Assembly (NCBI GenBank): GCA_963678675.1
Contig: OY783194.1
Span: 8,485,744 to 8,549,743, forward strand
Direction of reading: 5' to 3'
From: Xiphydria camelus
Taxonomy: Eukaryota > Arthropoda > Insecta > Hymenoptera > Xiphydriidae
DNA: 64,000 nucleotides
Every line of letters starts with the position of its first letter. Position 1 is the stretch's first letter. Below the pieces are notes generated by a model that saw only the letters and a program-made list of their open reading frames with translations, was not told the DNA's origin and ran no database searches. Position numbers and translations under genes: made by a program. Below, one piece after another: positions 1 through 11,334 of this stretch.

Positions 1-72
1 AACATGAACCTGGAAGGATTATTTACAACATCATGAAGATAAAAAGGGTATGCCAGCAATCATGGATAGCTA

Positions 73-973
73 CGAGGGTAAATCAAATATGAACCGGAAT
101 TTCATGAAATAAATTTATTGACACGTCAGAAGAGTACAAACAAATAGGTTTATTTTTCTATAATCCCCCGACTTAAAAACACATTTTTCCCAGCGGGTCG
201 GTAGTTTTTTGATCCCGCTCTCATAGAATAAAGATGGTTGTGACACCAGCCAATTGTGCACGAACGTTTCGACAGCAAACATCGTCATGAAATCTCTCGC
301 CTCCAAGTGCTTCTTTCAATGATCCAAACAAATAATAATCACAGGGCGATAAGTCCGGACTGTAGGGAGGATGTTCTAATGTAGTGCAGAATAATTGTTT
401 AAGTTTTTGTTGAGTTATGGCAGCTGCGTGCGGCCTAGCGTTATCGTGAAGCGCGACCACCTTGCGGATTGGGAATCCGCGTCTTTCCTGACGATATGCA
501 AGTTTCGCTTTGTCCAAAAGTTGGCCGGAGCAATTTTTGTAACAGTTCTTCGGCGGTCCTCGATAATGCGGGAAATAACACGGATATTCTCCTCAGTCCG
601 GCTGGTACGCGAACGCTGTCGGTGAACTGCATTTTAAACTGCTTCTCGTTCCCTTATAAATTCTTTGTGCCATGCGTACACTTGCATCTTCTTTAAGATA
701 TTGTCCCTGAAATGTGCTGTCAGTCACCACAAAATATAAGATGGTTTTACACCCTCTGCTGTTAGAAATTTAATGATAATCCATTGCGCAACGGAAGAGG
801 GTATCTTTTGCTCTGACATCGTGATTGTGACTGATACTACGGTTATGTCGACTCACTTCCCAGTACAGTCATTTTTAGGAATGTCAACCTTCATTGTTCA
901 GAAAGCACGTCCCTCTCCGTTCATCGCACGTCGCGTAAATAAAAAATTCCGGTTCATATTTGATTTACTCTCG
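73..973 (-). mobile_element. mariner element, internally deleted
   Basis: The ends are inverted repeats of about 32 bp: CGAGGGTAAATCAAATATGA at the left and its complement (with one change near the tip) at 942-973. The left end is preceded by TA, the mariner target; the right flank reads CA, so that copy of the duplication has mutated. At 901 bp it is shorter than the roughly 1.3 kb usual for the family, because the middle of the transposase is missing. Confidence 0.85.
115..700 (-). pseudogene. mariner transposase remnant (D34D)
   Basis: This is the remnant of the enzyme that cuts and pastes the surrounding element. Reading the minus strand, a short helix-turn-helix region (WHKEF-type motif near 670-690) is followed directly by the C-terminal catalytic part. 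HDNARPH gives the second aspartate and SPDLSPCDYYLFG the third, with exactly 34 residues between them, the mariner D34D spacing. The first aspartate block is absent, so an internal deletion joins the N-terminal part to the segment before HDNARPH near 480-520. A one-base shift near 275-300 moves the frame before the C-terminus (FVHNWL...SGIKKLPTRWEKCV), which ends at 115. It cannot encode active transposase. Confidence 0.85.
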
Positions 974-1328
974 CAATTAGCAGAAGGACGTCTGAGGTAG
1001 AAAGAAGATATCACTCGAGTTAGCAAGAACTTATGGTAATCGTATGGGCAGTCGAGGGATTAAAGGTGTTTTAGCCTCTATCAAGTTCACGGTAATAACT
1101 GATTGCCAAGCATTAAATCCTAAATACTGAACTTGTAATCCTATCCCGCTGAACATTGTCTGGAAATATTACATAATATAAAAGTAATAATTTATATAAC
1201 ATTGGTTACATTCACTGCATACATTCTTTACATCTATATTACATCCATATCAAGTGTTTAACACTGGCTTCTGCCAGATAACAAATTGGAGCCTGACGAC
1301 AAATCATCACATTGTTATGAATGCATAT
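974..1328. other. no recognised feature
   Basis: AT-rich sequence between two elements. No open frame, repeat or structured signal stands out. Confidence 0.5.
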
Positions 1329-2940
1329 GGGGCATTCCATGTCAACTTTAAGTTGTAAAAACTTTTGGGTCTCTGATTTAGTTGTTGATTTTTTCTAAGT
1401 ATCTTTAATCAATATAAAAATTGGCCAGAATTTTCAAAATGATTCCATAAGTCGTTCAGCTATTATTAATTTTTATATTTCTCATTTTTTTTCTTTTCAT
1501 CGCGATTTACGGCTTAAATTAACAAAATATGAAAAAAATGACCCATATGAAAAATTTGTATTTTTTTGTGAAGATTTCGAATAAAATTAAATTTTTTATA
1601 TTGCGTTTTTTATTGAAAATGGAAACAAAAAATATTGTATCTCAAAACCAACATTTTTAATTTTCATGATTTTTTTACCCTAAATTTCTATATCTTTTAC
1701 GGTAATTTTGAGAGCACTTAGAAAGTGGAGCCACTCATAGAAATTTTTTAGTGAATTTTTTAGTGATTTGAAATGTCAGAATTGACTATTTATGCTAGCT
1801 TAGAATGGATTTTTTGGCTCTGCTAAAATGTAATTCCAATATATGATTTTATAAAATTGTACAAAATTTGTTATTAATATGACAGATCGAATTATTAAAA
1901 ATGTAATCCTATAAATATGGGCCTTTTAAATATCTAAAAATGTCTGATGCATTAGTATATTTATGGTAATGTGTTGCATTAGTATTCGGTCTCACACGTG
2001 GATAACTTGGGTTCGATTCTCACTGACAGCCGAAACTTTTTCAAAAAATTGTACAGCAAATATCTGGTAAATTTTAAATTTTAATTATTTCCAAACGATA
2101 AAATTAATGTCTAGAAATTGAAACTCTTGTCTATTTAATTTTTTTGTCTATATTTAAATGTAGAACATTTTTACAGTGAGGTGAATCAAAAAGTGAAATG
2201 GAATTAAATAATAATTCAAATTTAAAATTTACCAGATATTTGCTGTAAGATTTTTTGAAATAGTTTCGGCTGTCAGTGAGAATCGAACCCGAGTTATCCA
2301 CGTGTGAGACCGAAACTAATGCAATACACTATCATAAACATACTAATGCATCAGACATTTTTAGATACTTAAAAGGCCCATATTTATAAGATTACATTTT
2401 TAATAATTCGATCTGTCATATTAATAATAATTTTTGTACAATTTTATAAAATCATATATTGGAATTACATTTTAGCAGGGCAAAAAAAATCCATTCTAAG
2501 CTAGCATAAATAGTCGATTCTGATATTTCAAATCACTAAAAAATTCATTAAAAAATTTCTATGGGAGGCCCCACTTTCTAAGTGCTCTCAAAATTACCGT
2601 AAAAGATGTAGAAATTTAGGGTAAAAAAGTCATAAAAATTAAAAATGTCGGTTTTGAGATACCAAATTGTTTGTTCCCATTTTCAAAAAAAAACGCAATA
2701 TAAAAAAATTAATTTTTTTCGAAATCTGCACAAAAAATACATGTTTTTCATAACGGTAATTTTTTTATATTTTGAAAAGAAAAAAATGAGAAATATAAAA
2801 GTTAATAACAGCTGAACGACTTATGGAATCGTTCTGAAACTTTAGGCCAGTTTTTATATTGATTAAAGATACTTAAAAAAAATCAACAACTAAATCGGGG
2901 ACCCAAGTTTCTACTACTAAAAGTTGACATGGAATGACCC
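1329..2940. mobile_element. 1.6-kb palindromic foldback MITE
   Basis: The two halves are inverted copies about 750 bp long with a loop near 2105-2195. Both ends read GGG(G/T)CATTCCATGTCAACTTT and both are flanked by ATAT, a probable target duplication. There is no coding frame. Each arm has an identical tRNA-3'-half-like stretch close to the loop. The arms differ by scattered substitutions, so this is an old genomic structure rather than a folded assembly artefact. Confidence 0.85.
1986..2315. other. paired tRNA-like B-box segments near the palindrome loop
   Basis: At 1986-2035 (plus) and 2265-2315 (minus) the text GGGTTCGATTCTC or GGGTTCGATTCTC-like variants matches a Pol III B box / T-arm, preceded by a CACACGTGGATAACT stretch. 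No convincing A box precedes it, so this is at most the 3' half of a tRNA-derived sequence. Weak as an RNA gene; clear as a repeated motif. Confidence 0.4.
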
Positions 2941-2975
2941 ATATACATTGTAGTACGCACATACGCATTGATTAC

Positions 2976-2999
2976 TAGAGAGAGAGAGAGAGAGAGAGA
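2976..2999. repeat. (AG)n microsatellite
   Basis: About twelve AG units just outside the palindromic element. Confidence 0.95.
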
Positions 3000-3279
3000 A
3001 ACATAAGAAAGTGCTGAAATGATCATTATATCACTGTAAACTCTAACTACAGTTTAAATTTTTAATGTCAGTAGGTATTTTATTAAAATAGCATATTTTT
3101 TAATATTTAAATCTTTCCAAATCTAATAAAGTAATAAGTAACGATAACAAAAATGTAATTGCGATATTATTATATAATAATATCACCGTTATGTAATGAC
3201 TGAAAAAACCTACCCCTTATTTATGTAAATACGATATAATAGTATTATATCACACTGCTACCTGACTAGAAATTGTCCC

Positions 3280-3965
3280 GGTATTCTATAAGAACCCGAT
3301 CGGATATTACTAAGGCATACTCTACTCAAGCATGCCCGATGAGATCTTTATCGAGATCAAATCAGGTAAAAGTTCACAAGGTTTATGTGAGATTACGCAA
3401 TCGAGTTCTTGTCGGGATTATGTCCTTTTGCCTCATTCCAAAATTACATCTTGAACACAAATTATTATCATTGAGTGACACATCTTGTCTCAAAAAATTA
3501 AAGTTCTGATATCTTAATGAATATATATCGTATTGGTAATTATTAATCTCGTGTATCAGTTTCAAATAATTTACACAAGACTCGGTGGTTTAATTGGTAG
3601 AATGCAAAAACATTTCCAGTCTTGAAACAGCCCGTCTTAAAGAACAGGTTCGAATCCCGGTAGGGTATGTAAATAGGCTACAATTTGTACTTTTAATTTC
3701 AGTAACAGTATTTAATAGCTCATTGATAAGTAGAAATATTTATTTTGGTTTTCTACTCGGTTATTATACAACGTAATTATTCTAAATAATTTCTCAGTAT
3801 TCGATCACATTACTCTGATATAAGGACCCAATAATGTTTACCAGATAAGGTTCTCATGGCGCATTTGCTTTACATGTACAATCAACGCCCGGTCGGATTA
3901 CTACTAGTATGTCAGGGCCAAATTACTGCCTTTTAATTAAGCCAGACAGGGTTCTAATAGGAATC
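3280..3965 (+). repeat. dispersed repeat, copy A (with tRNA-like module)
   Basis: This stretch aligns along its length with 7268-8330. Shared blocks are AAGGCATACTCTA, CATGCCCGATGA-type text, a block containing GGGATTATGTCCTTTTGCCTC, the tRNA-like module at 3579-3669, and the AGCTCATTGATAAGTAGAAATATTTATTT tail region. Copy A has one unit of the 80-bp block that is expanded in copy B. No open frame is shared, so it is a non-coding interspersed repeat. Confidence 0.75.
3579..3669 (+). other. tRNA-like module (copy A)
   Basis: GGTGGTTTAATTGG resembles a tRNA A box / D-arm, and AGGTTCGAATCCCGG is a good B box / T-arm. The two are about 55 bases apart, somewhat wider than in an ordinary tRNA, and the acceptor and T stems do not pair cleanly. 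It is best read as tRNA-derived sequence inside a repeat, not a working tRNA gene. Related copies lie at 7969-8060 and, reversed, 53303-53395. Confidence 0.5.
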
Positions 3966-4620
3966 CTATTAATTTTTCCAGTCGGGATGTAACACACACG
4001 TGATATTCAGTTAACCTTTTACACCCGGTCACATTATAACCAAGTAATATTGATGTTATTGCATTCAGCGGGATAGGAGCAGAATAAGACATAATCCATT
4101 CGGCGCTAAACTTTCTGATATACCTATATTGTAGAAACACTTCTACAATGTTGTAAAGTTCCAATTATGTTATAGAAACATATCTGCAAAATTATGTGCG
4201 GTATAGGAAGAGGTGCAGTTCAACATTCGTAGATGATTTATATCGAGTTCTTCTAATTAGTTTACATTGATTATATCCAATTCCATGCGTTCATTCCCAT
4301 TAGACATGATATACGTTATACCCTAATATCCAGAGGGATGAAATGATCCTTAAGGGATGCGGTTATAAAATCAAAAATTACGAGCAGATTAAAAGTTCAT
4401 AATTAATTTGATTTATGTATAGCTGTTTCATTTTTTCCATGCCCAAAGCGGAATGAGGAGCTACGAGCTCCCTAATCCCCTCCGCCTTCCTCCTTCCCCA
4501 CCATACCTTAATCCATTATTCCCGTGAAATGAATGCGGTTAAAAATTTTTGAAACTGTCTAAGAATCCATAAATAATTCATAAGTTCATACTTCATTGTA
4601 AGTTCTTTTCTTTTTTAACC
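3966..4620. other. no recognised feature
   Basis: AT-rich sequence with a single CT-rich patch near 4466-4502 (CCTCCGCCTTCCTCC). No gene seen. Confidence 0.5.
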
Positions 4621-6270
4621 TTTTATCGCCGGGGGTGGTCGATATATCAACCAGCCATGGAACGATTAATATTTAATGTTTCTTTTTTCAGAAATAATTT
4701 ATGCGTTCAAACGGAAAAAAAGGTGTGAAAATTCCTGGAACCATCCTTCACCTTGAATGACCTAGAATCCAAAATAGCAGATCCAATATGGCGGATGATG
4801 AATTCCAGAAATTTATCAAAATTTGAAGATAATACAGTTACACAAAAAAATAAGTGGGGTATACATTTGATGCGATATATGTTATTTCTATTAATTTTGC
4901 CTCCTGATCACGAATCCGGTGTCAAAATTTGTCTATCACGTCACATTTTTTTCATCTCAAAAAAACAAGCCAGAGCTCCTGATTTTCAAAAAGTTAATGG
5001 ACTTAAACCAAATTCGGTATGGGGGGTTTTTTGGTCGCTGATCAGGAATCTGAAGTCGGATTTTAAAAATTCAAGATGGCGGATCCAATATGGCGGACTA
5101 GATTTTCGAAAATCGACGGATTCATGCCAAATTTGGTACAGGGTTTTTTTCGGTTGCTGATAATGAATATGAAGTTCTATTTACAAAAATTCAAAATTTT
5201 CGAAAATCTCGTCCGCCATATTGGATCCGCCATCTTGAATTTTTGAAATCTGACTTCAGGTTAATGATTAGCGACCCAAAAAATCCCCTTATACCAAATT
5301 TGGCATGAATCCGTCGATTTTACCAAAAACCTCGTCCGCCATATTGGATCCGCCATCTTGAATTTTTGAAATCCGATGTCAGATTCGTGATCAGCGGCTC
5401 AAAAAACTCCCTATAGCGAATTTGGTTTAACTCCATTAACTTTTTGAATATCACGATCTCTTGATGGCTTTTGAGATTAAAAAAAATATATGATGTGATG
5501 GCTAAATTTTGACACCGGATTCATGATCAGGAGGCAAAATTACTACGGATAACATATATCGCATCAAATGTAAGTACACCCCACTTTTTTTTTGTGTGAC
5601 TGTATAATAGCTCAAAACTTGTTACTCAGGGGTTTTGGGGTCACTCACTACGATGCTGATGTACAAATCAGTCTATTTTCAAATCCAAGATGGCGGATCC
5701 AATATGACGTATGATGAATTCCACAAGTTTATCAAAATTTGAAGATTATTGCTCGAAAGTTGTTACTCTGAGGTTTTCGGGATCACTCATCACGATAATC
5801 CAAGATTCCCAAATCCAAAGTGACTGTTTGTTGTTGTTACTAAATTGGCCTCAAAGTTGGTATGCTCACGTTTTTTGATGCACTGAATACGAAAAAAATC
5901 AGCGACCCCGGAATACCTCGAGTAAAAATTGTGGACAATAATCTTCAAATTTTGATAAACTTCTGCAATTCATCCGCCATCTTGGATTTGAGAATAGACC
6001 GATTTGGGCATCGGCATCATAATGAGTGACCCCGAAAACCCCCGAATAACAAGTTTCGGGCCATAATCTTCAAATTCTAAAAATTTCTGGAATTCATCAT
6101 CCGCCATATTGCGTCCGCCATCTTGTATTTTAGAATAGACCGATTTGAACATCACAATCGTAATGAACGCCCCAAAAATCTCCGAGTAATAAGTTTTGAG
6201 CGACAACCTTTCCTGCCAAATTTTTTCCATTGGACTTTGCCTTGCGGCCGGGGGTGGTCGATATATCGAC
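4621..6270. repeat. composite foldback built of GGATCC/ATGGCGG repeats
   Basis: AAGATGGCGGATCCAATATGG or its complement occurs at about 4782, 5075, 5215, 5340, 5690, 5985 and 6105, and the orientation flips at mid-element. Longer blocks around 4850-5060 return inverted at 5390-5600. The outer edges both carry CCGGGGGTGGTCGATATATC (4629 and 6248), in the same orientation. Open frames here are by-products of the repeat. Fragments of the family also lie at 8690, 21090, 25370 and 26570. Confidence 0.7.
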
Positions 6271-6869
6271 CAGCAGTCAGGTCGCAGGGCCAACAAATAG
6301 GAAATTCATTAATTTTATTTATAAATTTCACGTCTAACAAGAAGTCGATTTTATTATAACTGAAATTTCCCTGCCGCTAAAAGGTTAATATGAGAACTGA
6401 TTAGTTAGACCTTGTAGTAAGCATCTTTATATTTATATGTCATATACACAAGGTGTCCGAACTTCGCGTGGGCAGTAGTACACATCCCCCAAATGAGTAT
6501 GATTTTTGTAAATGTTCTTAAACAAAAGTTGCATTGTTTGACTTGGTACCTATATCCATTTCCGGTTTCAAGAACCGGCGTGCATCTTTAAATTTTGATT
6601 CGTAGTATTTACTTATTATAATACAAAAGTAATGTATTTATCAATGCGAATACAACAAGCTATCGAAAATTCGATTTGTATATCCGGAAGTCCGAGATTT
6701 CCAGGGTTTAATTTTCGTCCGTTTGCGCCTATCACATGCAGACCGTCATACAAATGAGGAGGAAGCTAAATGTTGCTTTTTCCAGACACATTCTCGTCTG
6801 GAATGCGTCAAATATCTCAAATCAAAATCCTATTTTGTGTATGTACATGGTGCTCACTACTTTCACGAA
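6271..6869. other. no recognised gene
   Basis: AT-rich DNA; a short ACAAGGTGTCCGAACTTCGCG string at 6449 resembles the terminal text of many small insect repeats, but no partner was found. Confidence 0.4.
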
Positions 6870-7190
6870 AACTGGTCTAGGTCTTCCGCTCCTTAGTTTT
6901 CGATGTCAAAGACTTTCGCTTTATAGTTTTCGATATTCAGATCTTCCGCTCCATAGTTTTTAATGTCCAGGTCTTCTACTCCATAGTAATTCAGGTCTTC
7001 CGCTGCATGGTCTTCAGTATCCTAGTCCTCCGCCCAATAGTCTTCTGCTTCATAGCCTTCGGTATCCAGGTATTCTGCTACATACAGGTAGTTTTTGGTA
7101 TCCAGGTCTTTCGCCCACTGTTTTCGATGTCCAGATCTTCCACTTCGTAGTTTTCGGTGTCTAGGTCTCCTGCTATGAGGCGAAAAATCT
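6870..7190 (+). repeat. degenerate ~33-bp tandem repeat
   Basis: About ten units of the type GGTCTTCCGCTCCATAGTTT followed by TCGATGTCCA, with many substitutions and small length changes. Two further inverted traces of the same words (AACTATGGAGC, GATACCGAAGACTA) follow at 7196-7250. Confidence 0.8.
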
Positions 7191-7370
7191 AAATACCGGA
7201 AACTATGGAGCTGAATATTTGGATACCGAAGACTACGGACCTGGATATCGAGAACTACTCAATTGGAAATTATCCTGATGTCCCATAAGGACCTGATCGG
7301 GTACTCCTAAGGCATACTCTAATCAGGCGTGCCCGATAATATCGTTATCGGGATCAAATCAGGTAAAGTT

Positions 7371-7860
7371 CCGCGAGGTTTACATGATCAGGTCCTCGTC
7401 AGGATCACATTCGTTTTGCCTCGTCAAAAAATTTTACATTTAAACGCAAAGTTAAACAGGGTTACAACATCAGGTCCTCGTCAGGATCATGTCCTTTAGC
7501 CTCGTCTGGAAATTTTATTTTGACACCAAGCCCAGTAAGGTTACACCATATCAGATCTTCGTCGAGATCATATAAATTTTACATCGTCTGAAAATTGTAT
7601 TCCGGACGCAAAGTCCAGTAGGGTTATACCATCAGATCCTCGTTGGAATCGCGTCTTTTTACCTTGTTTGAAATTTTTATTTTGGATGCAAAGTCCAGTA
7701 GGATTACACAATCGTTTCCTCATCGGGATCACGTCCTTTTGCCTTGATTCAAAGTTTTATCTTGAACGCGAGATTCAGTAGGGTTACATCATCGGTTTCT
7801 CGTCAGGATTATGTTTATTTGTCTCGTTTGAAAATTATATCTTAGACAAAGTATCATTGA
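7371..7860 (+). repeat. 80-bp tandem array
   Basis: Six units of about 80 bp, each starting GGGTTACA(C/T)CATCAG, then TCCTCGTCAGGATCACGTCC, then TTTTGCCTCGT, and closing with a CGCAAAGTCCAGTA-like string. Units differ at roughly one base in five, so the array is old. Confidence 0.8.
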
Positions 7861-7968
7861 ACGACTCATTATGCCGCAAAGGATTAAATTCCTTATATCT
7901 TAAATAATATACATCGCATTAAATTTTTTAACTCATATACCAAAGTTTCAAACAATTTACACAAGAGT

Positions 7969-8060
7969 AAAACGGTGGCTTAATTGATCAAGTGTGAAAG
8001 CGTTCCCAATTTCGAAGCAGGCCATCCTAAAGAGCGCAGGGTTGAGTCCCAATAGCGTAT
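7969..8060 (+). other. tRNA-like module (copy B)
   Basis: GGTGGCTTAATTGATCAAG (A-box region) and AGGGTTGAGTCCC (degraded B box). The same position within copy B as the module of copy A. Confidence 0.45.
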
Positions 8061-8439
8061 GAAAATAGGCTACCATTTTTTTTATTATTATTTTCTATTT
8101 CAATAACAATAGTTAATAGCTCATTAATAAGTAGAAATATTTATTTCGGTTTTCTACTCTATTATTGTACAGCGCAATTGTTCTAAATAATTTGTCGAGA
8201 TCCGATCATGTTACCCGGTAAGGTCGGGGCCCTATTGGGTTACCTGATAAGAGCCTGATTACTTCCTCAGTTAAACCAGATCAGGTCCTAATAAGAATCC
8301 TACTATTTGTTCCAGTCGAGTATGGCGCACAAGGCCTAGACACCAAAAATTATGGAGCGAAAGACCTAGATATCAACAAGCCAGATCTCGCTTCGCTCGC
8401 CACTCTCATTGGGAGGCTTCACCCTTAAACCGCCCTATT

Positions 8440-8455
8440 GGGGGGCTCCGCCCCC
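8440..8455. repeat. short GC-rich hairpin
   Basis: GGGGGGCTCCGCCCCC is a near-perfect palindrome; CTCGCTTCGCTCG at 8388 is a second GC-rich hairpin just upstream. Both stand out in AT-rich surroundings. Function unknown. Confidence 0.6.
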
Positions 8456-8689
8456 AAACCCCTTAGGTCTTTTAGGGTCTACGGTCCTCATAATGCTTTA
8501 TAAACACGATCGATGATTATTCAAACCTTACGACGGGAAACTTGTTTCGCAAAAAAGCTTCGCTTTTTGCAATAGGCGAGACTAATTGTAAGCTTAGTTC
8601 GAAAAGTGTCGAGTACCGAGGAATCCTCGTCTACCACTAACTTTAGGATAACAAATTTCATGAAAATTCGATGGATTCCTGCATTTCAA

Positions 8690-8870
8690 TTCACCACATT
8701 AGATCCGCCTTCTAGAATCTTGAATTTTTGACCTCATTTTCGCATTTAGCATCCAAAATAACCTTGGGATACCAAGTTCCCTGAAGATCCGATGGATTAT
8801 CGCGTTTCAATCCGCCATATTGGATCCGCTACATTGAACTTTAAAAGAAATTTTGAGATAAAAGTTGCAG
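8690..8870. repeat. fragment of the GGATCC/ATGGCGG family
   Basis: CGCCATATTGGATCCGC at 8812 and a matching ACCACATTAGATCCGCC at 8694 belong to the family that builds the foldback at 4621-6270. Confidence 0.55.
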
Positions 8871-9094
8871 ATATTTTAAAATTGTACAATATTTCTCTAA
8901 CATATTTTCTCCCTGACCAACCGTTTTCTTGAAATTAATTAATTAAACAAATTAAGGTCGCCATTTTGAAATCACCATTTTGGTCAGGCCCAAAACCTTA
9001 GTGGATCATCTGTAATCCAAATGTAACTTTTTGAGCCATGGCGGAACTTAATCGGTTCAATCGTTTAACCGCTAGAGTGGACACACGCACGCAT

Positions 9095-9250
9095 ACACAG
9101 AGAAAGGGGTGAAGAGGGCGAGATGGGAGAGAGAGGAAGAGAGAGGAAGAGATAGGAAGAGATGGGAAAGAGGAGATGGGGAAGAAGGTGGAGAGGGGGC
9201 GGTGGGAGCGTGGGAGCGAGGAGGAGGGGGAAGAAAGAGGAGGGAGAGCT
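9095..9250 (+). repeat. purine-rich low-complexity tract
   Basis: A run of GAGAGGAAGAGA and GGGGAAG words with almost no pyrimidines. Long open frames on the minus strand here (S/P/L-rich) are a compositional by-product and not genes. Confidence 0.85.
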
Positions 9251-9788
9251 TCAAAAATCATTAGTGAATCATTACCTAGTCAGTGAATGTTCAGAACAAA
9301 AAACTAATTCGGGTTTGACTCATTTTGAGATAGTAGCAGATTTTCCGATAATGAAAACATAAGGCACTTTCATTTTATACAGATAGGACTAACTATAGAA
9401 TGCTTACTCACTAATCTTATGAAGTTGGCCCCCGTTATCACGGCCCTGGTTGTCCTTTGAATTTGACTTTGGATTGGATATTTTCGAACTGGATTATCTT
9501 GTAAACTAGGCGGAGCACAAAAATTTTGTACAGGAACTTTCGGTTCAGTTTTTTGCGAAGAATCTCTCTACGAGAGAAAGTGCGCCCATTTCGAATCACC
9601 CTGTATAAAGGTTGTGTTTAAAAACTAGCACGAAAGACCTGGATACCGATAACTATGAATTGGAACATTGTTAAAGAAACTTTTCAGAAATCACGCTTGT
9701 TTTAGAGATATATGCTACCGTCCACGCGGTGGTTGGAATACCCCGTATAATCAATATACTACAGTATAAAATTTTCTACGTTCCACAG

Positions 9789-10066
9789 ATTCCAACATTC
9801 AAGTGAGAATGGGAAGTGCCGAGAAATTGAACCGCGATATACCAACGCTCAGTCTGACAGGTATTGTCGGTACAGTGATTGGTATCCTAGCGGTAGCTGT
9901 AATTGCTGCAGTCGTAGCTCTTGCTGTACTGCGAAAGCGAAAGAACTATAAAAGAGGTACTGGTGGATCGGCCCTCTCTGATGACAGCGACGTTCGGTTC
10001 TTGACTTCCGATGAGATTTTAGATTTCAATCTAGCTAGGCCTACGAGCGAAGGCGACGACTTTTGA
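9789..10066 (+). CDS. probable terminal exon of a type I membrane protein
   Basis: An acceptor (TTCCACAG, ending 9788) opens a frame that runs from two leftover bases into SNIQVRMGS... and stops at 10066. The encoded 90 or so residues contain one strong membrane span (GIVGTVIGILAVAVIAAVV), then a basic stop-transfer KRKNYKR, then a short acidic tail with DDSDVRFLTSDEILDF. That is the layout of the C-terminus of a single-pass receptor or adhesion protein with the tail in the cytosol. The D/E-rich LxSDEILDF stretch could be a sorting or kinase site, but that is a guess. AATAAA follows at 10107. I do not recognise the gene; earlier exons are not visible upstream in this window. It is the best candidate for host coding sequence in the left half. 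Confidence 0.6.
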
Positions 10067-10106
10067 AAAACTGTTCAATATAACTATGAATCATCTTCCT
10101 GTAGAC

Positions 10107-10112
10107 AATAAA
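10107..10112 (+). terminator. poly(A) signal
   Basis: AATAAA 40 bases after the stop codon at 10066, consistent with a short 3' UTR. Confidence 0.6.
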
Positions 10113-11334
10113 TACATAAGTGAGAAGAAGGCTTCCATTGAAATGTAGACATGTGAAATATATTTTTACGTGTATAATGTATATATTAATATATTTTACA
10201 AATATTTACATAGGTATACACGTACATATATGTCTTCTTTATAGGCGCACTTATTTTGTAGATGGGTATGCATAATGCGTACAAAGAATGTATAGTTTGT
10301 ACCTTTCAGATATATACGAAGCATTTTACATAAAATTTACAGGGTGCGGTAAGATAACAGAGAGAAACATATTTAGTAATAATTTTGGCTTACAAAATGC
10401 AACAAATCAAATTAATGATTAATGAGAAAAATACGCACTTCTAATAACAACGAACTCAAATATTTTCAAAGTGGAGTCCTTTAGCTTTTATACAATTTTA
10501 GACACTTGGTAAAATCTTTAATGACACTGCACCACCCTAGCACCGATATTTTTTCCTATTTTACTGTCAAGGAGAGTTTCAGCGACTTCAAAATTAATTA
10601 TACGGCTTTACCCAATGGGAAATCGACAACTGGCGCAGTACTGCGACATGTCTACAAAGTAACATCTGGATCATTCTCACGGAAACCAGAACATCCTTGT
10701 CCTTTACAAATTACGGAATCATCATTCGGCTTAGAGTAAATCACAGCAAAGCTACATATAAGTGCCCGTCAAAAGTCAGTTGAAACTGAAAAATTTCAAC
10801 AAAAATTCTGAAAATATATATATGGGTTTTTTAAATATGATGATTCAAATATATACAAAATATTCCTCGTTTAATGAGCTTAAGTTTGTGATATTCATGA
10901 AAGTTTAAAAACCAGTACAATTAAAGAAGTAATTAGTTTTCTAAAGTTTCTGGTGTCAAAAGTCAGTTGAAATTATTGATATAAATTGTTCTAAAAAATA
11001 GAAAATATCGACTAATATTTGGTGTGTCCGCCTTTGTTTTGTAAAACAACTGCGAGTCATCGAGGCATCGATTCCACTAATTTCTGTAGAATATTTGGTG
11101 ATAATTTCGACCAGTGTTCTTGGATAGCCGCTTGAAGCGTGGTCTTATTGCTGCGTGAAGATTTAGCGATCCTACGGTCTAATTCATCTCACAAATTTTC
11201 TATGGGGTTAAGGTCAGGTGACATTGAAAGCCAGTCAAGTACATTTATGTTATTATCTTGTAAATATTTCTTTGTTTTTTAAGCCGTACGTTTAGGGTCG
11301 TTGTTATGTTGAAAAATGAAATCGTTATCAAATC

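Larger units (their letters stand above)
7268..8330 (+). repeat. dispersed repeat, copy B (expanded)
   Basis: Same order of blocks as copy A at 3280-3965, but the central block is present about six times, making this copy about 380 bp longer. It ends in the same AATAGCTCATTAATAAGTAG and TCTAAATAATTTGTCGAG text. The extra length is entirely in the 80-bp array. Confidence 0.75.

Noticed and set aside
3579..3669. Functional tRNA gene
   Set aside because: A and B boxes are present, but acceptor and T stems do not pair and the middle is too long; called tRNA-like only.
8998..9261. Minus-strand proline/serine/leucine-rich frames
   Set aside because: Composition effect of the purine-rich tract; no start context, domain or neighbour supports a gene.
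10506..10739. 78-codon plus-strand frame after the membrane-protein exon
   Set aside because: Lies in the presumed 3' flank; no domain, no acceptor, and residue pattern not protein-like on either strand.
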